NCBI GenBank assembly: GCA_016342385.1
Contig: JAEINM010000268.1
Location: 1-5,948, forward strand
DNA: 5,948 bases
Direction of reading: 5' to 3'
Source of the DNA: Spirochaetaceae bacterium
GTDB taxonomy: Bacteria; Spirochaetota; Spirochaetia; DSM-2461
The notes beneath the pieces were generated by a model that was not told the DNA's origin, ran no database searches, and was given only the letters and a program-made list of their open reading frames with translations. This document shows positions 5,224-5,948 of this stretch, piece after piece (the stretch's first letter is position 1; every line of letters begins with the position of its first letter). The position numbers were made by a program, and so were the translations under genes.

Positions 5224-5948
5224 TCACTTTCTCTGCCATATGACATGGTTGTGTTCTCCCAATGATGCAAATGGTTCGCTCCGGTAATAGAGCCTTTCCT
5301 GCTCCAGCCACTCTTCGGTGCTGATTGCCAGAGGTTCTATTATTTTTAAAAAATTATTAAATATCCGTATTCCCGATTTTAAAACAACAGTTCCCTCTGA
5401 TTCTCTTAAAATAGATATTATTTCATCAGATGTCATCTTACCCGTGGGAGTGAGCTTTCTCTTTTTTGCCTGTGGTCTGTCAGAAACCAGCAGTCTTCCG
5501 TTTACCCCTCTTTTCAACAGATATTTATTTTTATTGTAGATGAGATAAGAAGCATAACCACCGGGTTTCACGAGTCGATAGCTGTTGCGTACAGCCTCTT
5601 CCGGCTTCTCCATCCATTCTGCCACACCATGGAGAAGAAGGAGATCAAAGAGACCGTATGTCTCTTCTCTTATGTGATTCAGATCGGTTTGCACCAGTTG
5701 TATTTTCTTCTCCAGGTTCTGTTCTCTGTTTTTTTCATAAGCCATATGCAGCATTTCTGCGGAAATATCGCAATGAACAACTTCATGTCCAAAAGAGGCA
5801 CAGAACCGTGAAAAACGGCCTGTCCCGCCCCCGGCATCGAGTATCCTCCATTGAGCGGTCGTAAATCCAGGGCAGAAATCCAGGATGTCCTCCTTGAGTA
5901 ATTCAAAGCGGATATAGCCCTTGTCTGTTCCATATATTTTTTTCTCCA
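5224..5948 (-). CDS. cmoM: CmoM/SmtA-like tRNA methyltransferase, 5'-partial
   Basis: A class I SAM-dependent methyltransferase. In E. coli CmoM methylates the carboxyl of 5-carboxymethoxyuridine at wobble position 34 of certain tRNAs. The frame is open to the window edge: 240 residues are visible against about 261 in E. coli, so some 13 N-terminal residues are probably missing. The edge codon reads NTG, so a start there is possible but not provable. From the first full codon, IYGTDKG is at 4-10, SAM motif I DAGGGTG at 37-43, acidic D60 in CDIS, FDLLLLHGVAEW after motif II, and VKPGG. Then come KKRKLTP, SGIRIFNNFL and the C-terminal EPFASLGEHNHV. From memory, each has a counterpart in E. coli CmoM (IYGTTKG, DAGGGEG, LFHAVLEW, KKKRTLSP, TGVRVFHDYL, EPYITLGRYIHV). 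Starting at the internal ATG at 5754 would remove the SAM site. It converges on the HAD gene, with 9 bases between stops. The specific role depends on CmoA and CmoB being encoded elsewhere. Confidence 0.87.
   Translation of the reverse strand, partial: EKKIYGTDKGYIRFELLKEDILDFCPGFTTAQWRILDAGGGTGRFSRFCASFGHEVVHCDISAEMLHMAYEKNREQNLEKKIQLVQTDLNHIREETYGLFDLLLLHGVAEWMEKPEEAVRNSYRLVKPGGYASYLIYNKNKYLLKRGVNGRLLVSDRPQAKKRKLTPTGKMTSDEIISILRESEGTVVLKSGIRIFNNFLKIIEPLAISTEEWLEQERLYYRSEPFASLGEHNHVIWQRK

Noticed and set aside
5679..5933. Open frame of 84 codons on the minus strand overlapping the methyltransferase, suggesting a frameshift
   Set aside because: The main methyltransferase frame continues without a stop through the same bases and carries all the family motifs. 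The alternative frame encodes nothing recognisable, so no frameshift is needed.

Overview
The window is 5948 bases of gene-dense bacterial chromosome with moderate GC content. It has short intergenic gaps and no RNA genes, CRISPR array or insertion sequence that I can recognise. It holds seven protein-coding genes, and both end genes run off the window. The organism is probably Gram-negative-type: MacB-type permeases are usual there, and the CmoM-like protein closely resembles the enterobacterial one. The cyclase with a forkhead-associated domain and the overall style would fit a free-living spirochaete, but this is a weak inference and no marker gene settles it.

Layout. (1) Positions 2-2431, plus strand: two tandem, non-identical MacB/FtsX-type ABC transporter permeases separated by 3 bases. 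The first lacks only its extreme N-terminus. The partner ATPase, and any membrane-fusion adaptor, would be upstream of the window. (2) Positions 2432-2524: a 93-base gap containing a perfect 36-bp palindrome plus an extra half copy, which looks like a dispersed REP-like repeat. (3) Positions 2525-3576, plus strand: azlC-azlD, a two-component branched-chain amino acid exporter with a 4-base ATGA overlap. (4) Positions 3555-4454, minus strand: a soluble protein with an N-terminal FHA domain and a C-terminal class III nucleotidyl cyclase, in which every expected catalytic residue can be seen. Its 3' end overlaps azlD by 22 bases tail to tail. (5) Position 4564-5214, plus strand: a HAD phosphatase of the phosphoglycolate phosphatase type, divergent from the cyclase. 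(6) Positions 5224-5948, minus strand: most of a CmoM/SmtA-like SAM-dependent tRNA methyltransferase, convergent with the HAD gene and open at the window edge.

These genes do not form one pathway. Two transport operons (macB-like pair, azlCD) are followed by a signalling enzyme, a metabolite-repair phosphatase and a tRNA wobble-modification enzyme. The items most worth a second look are the compound palindrome and the FHA-cyclase. I see no convincing evidence of a wholly undescribed system here.
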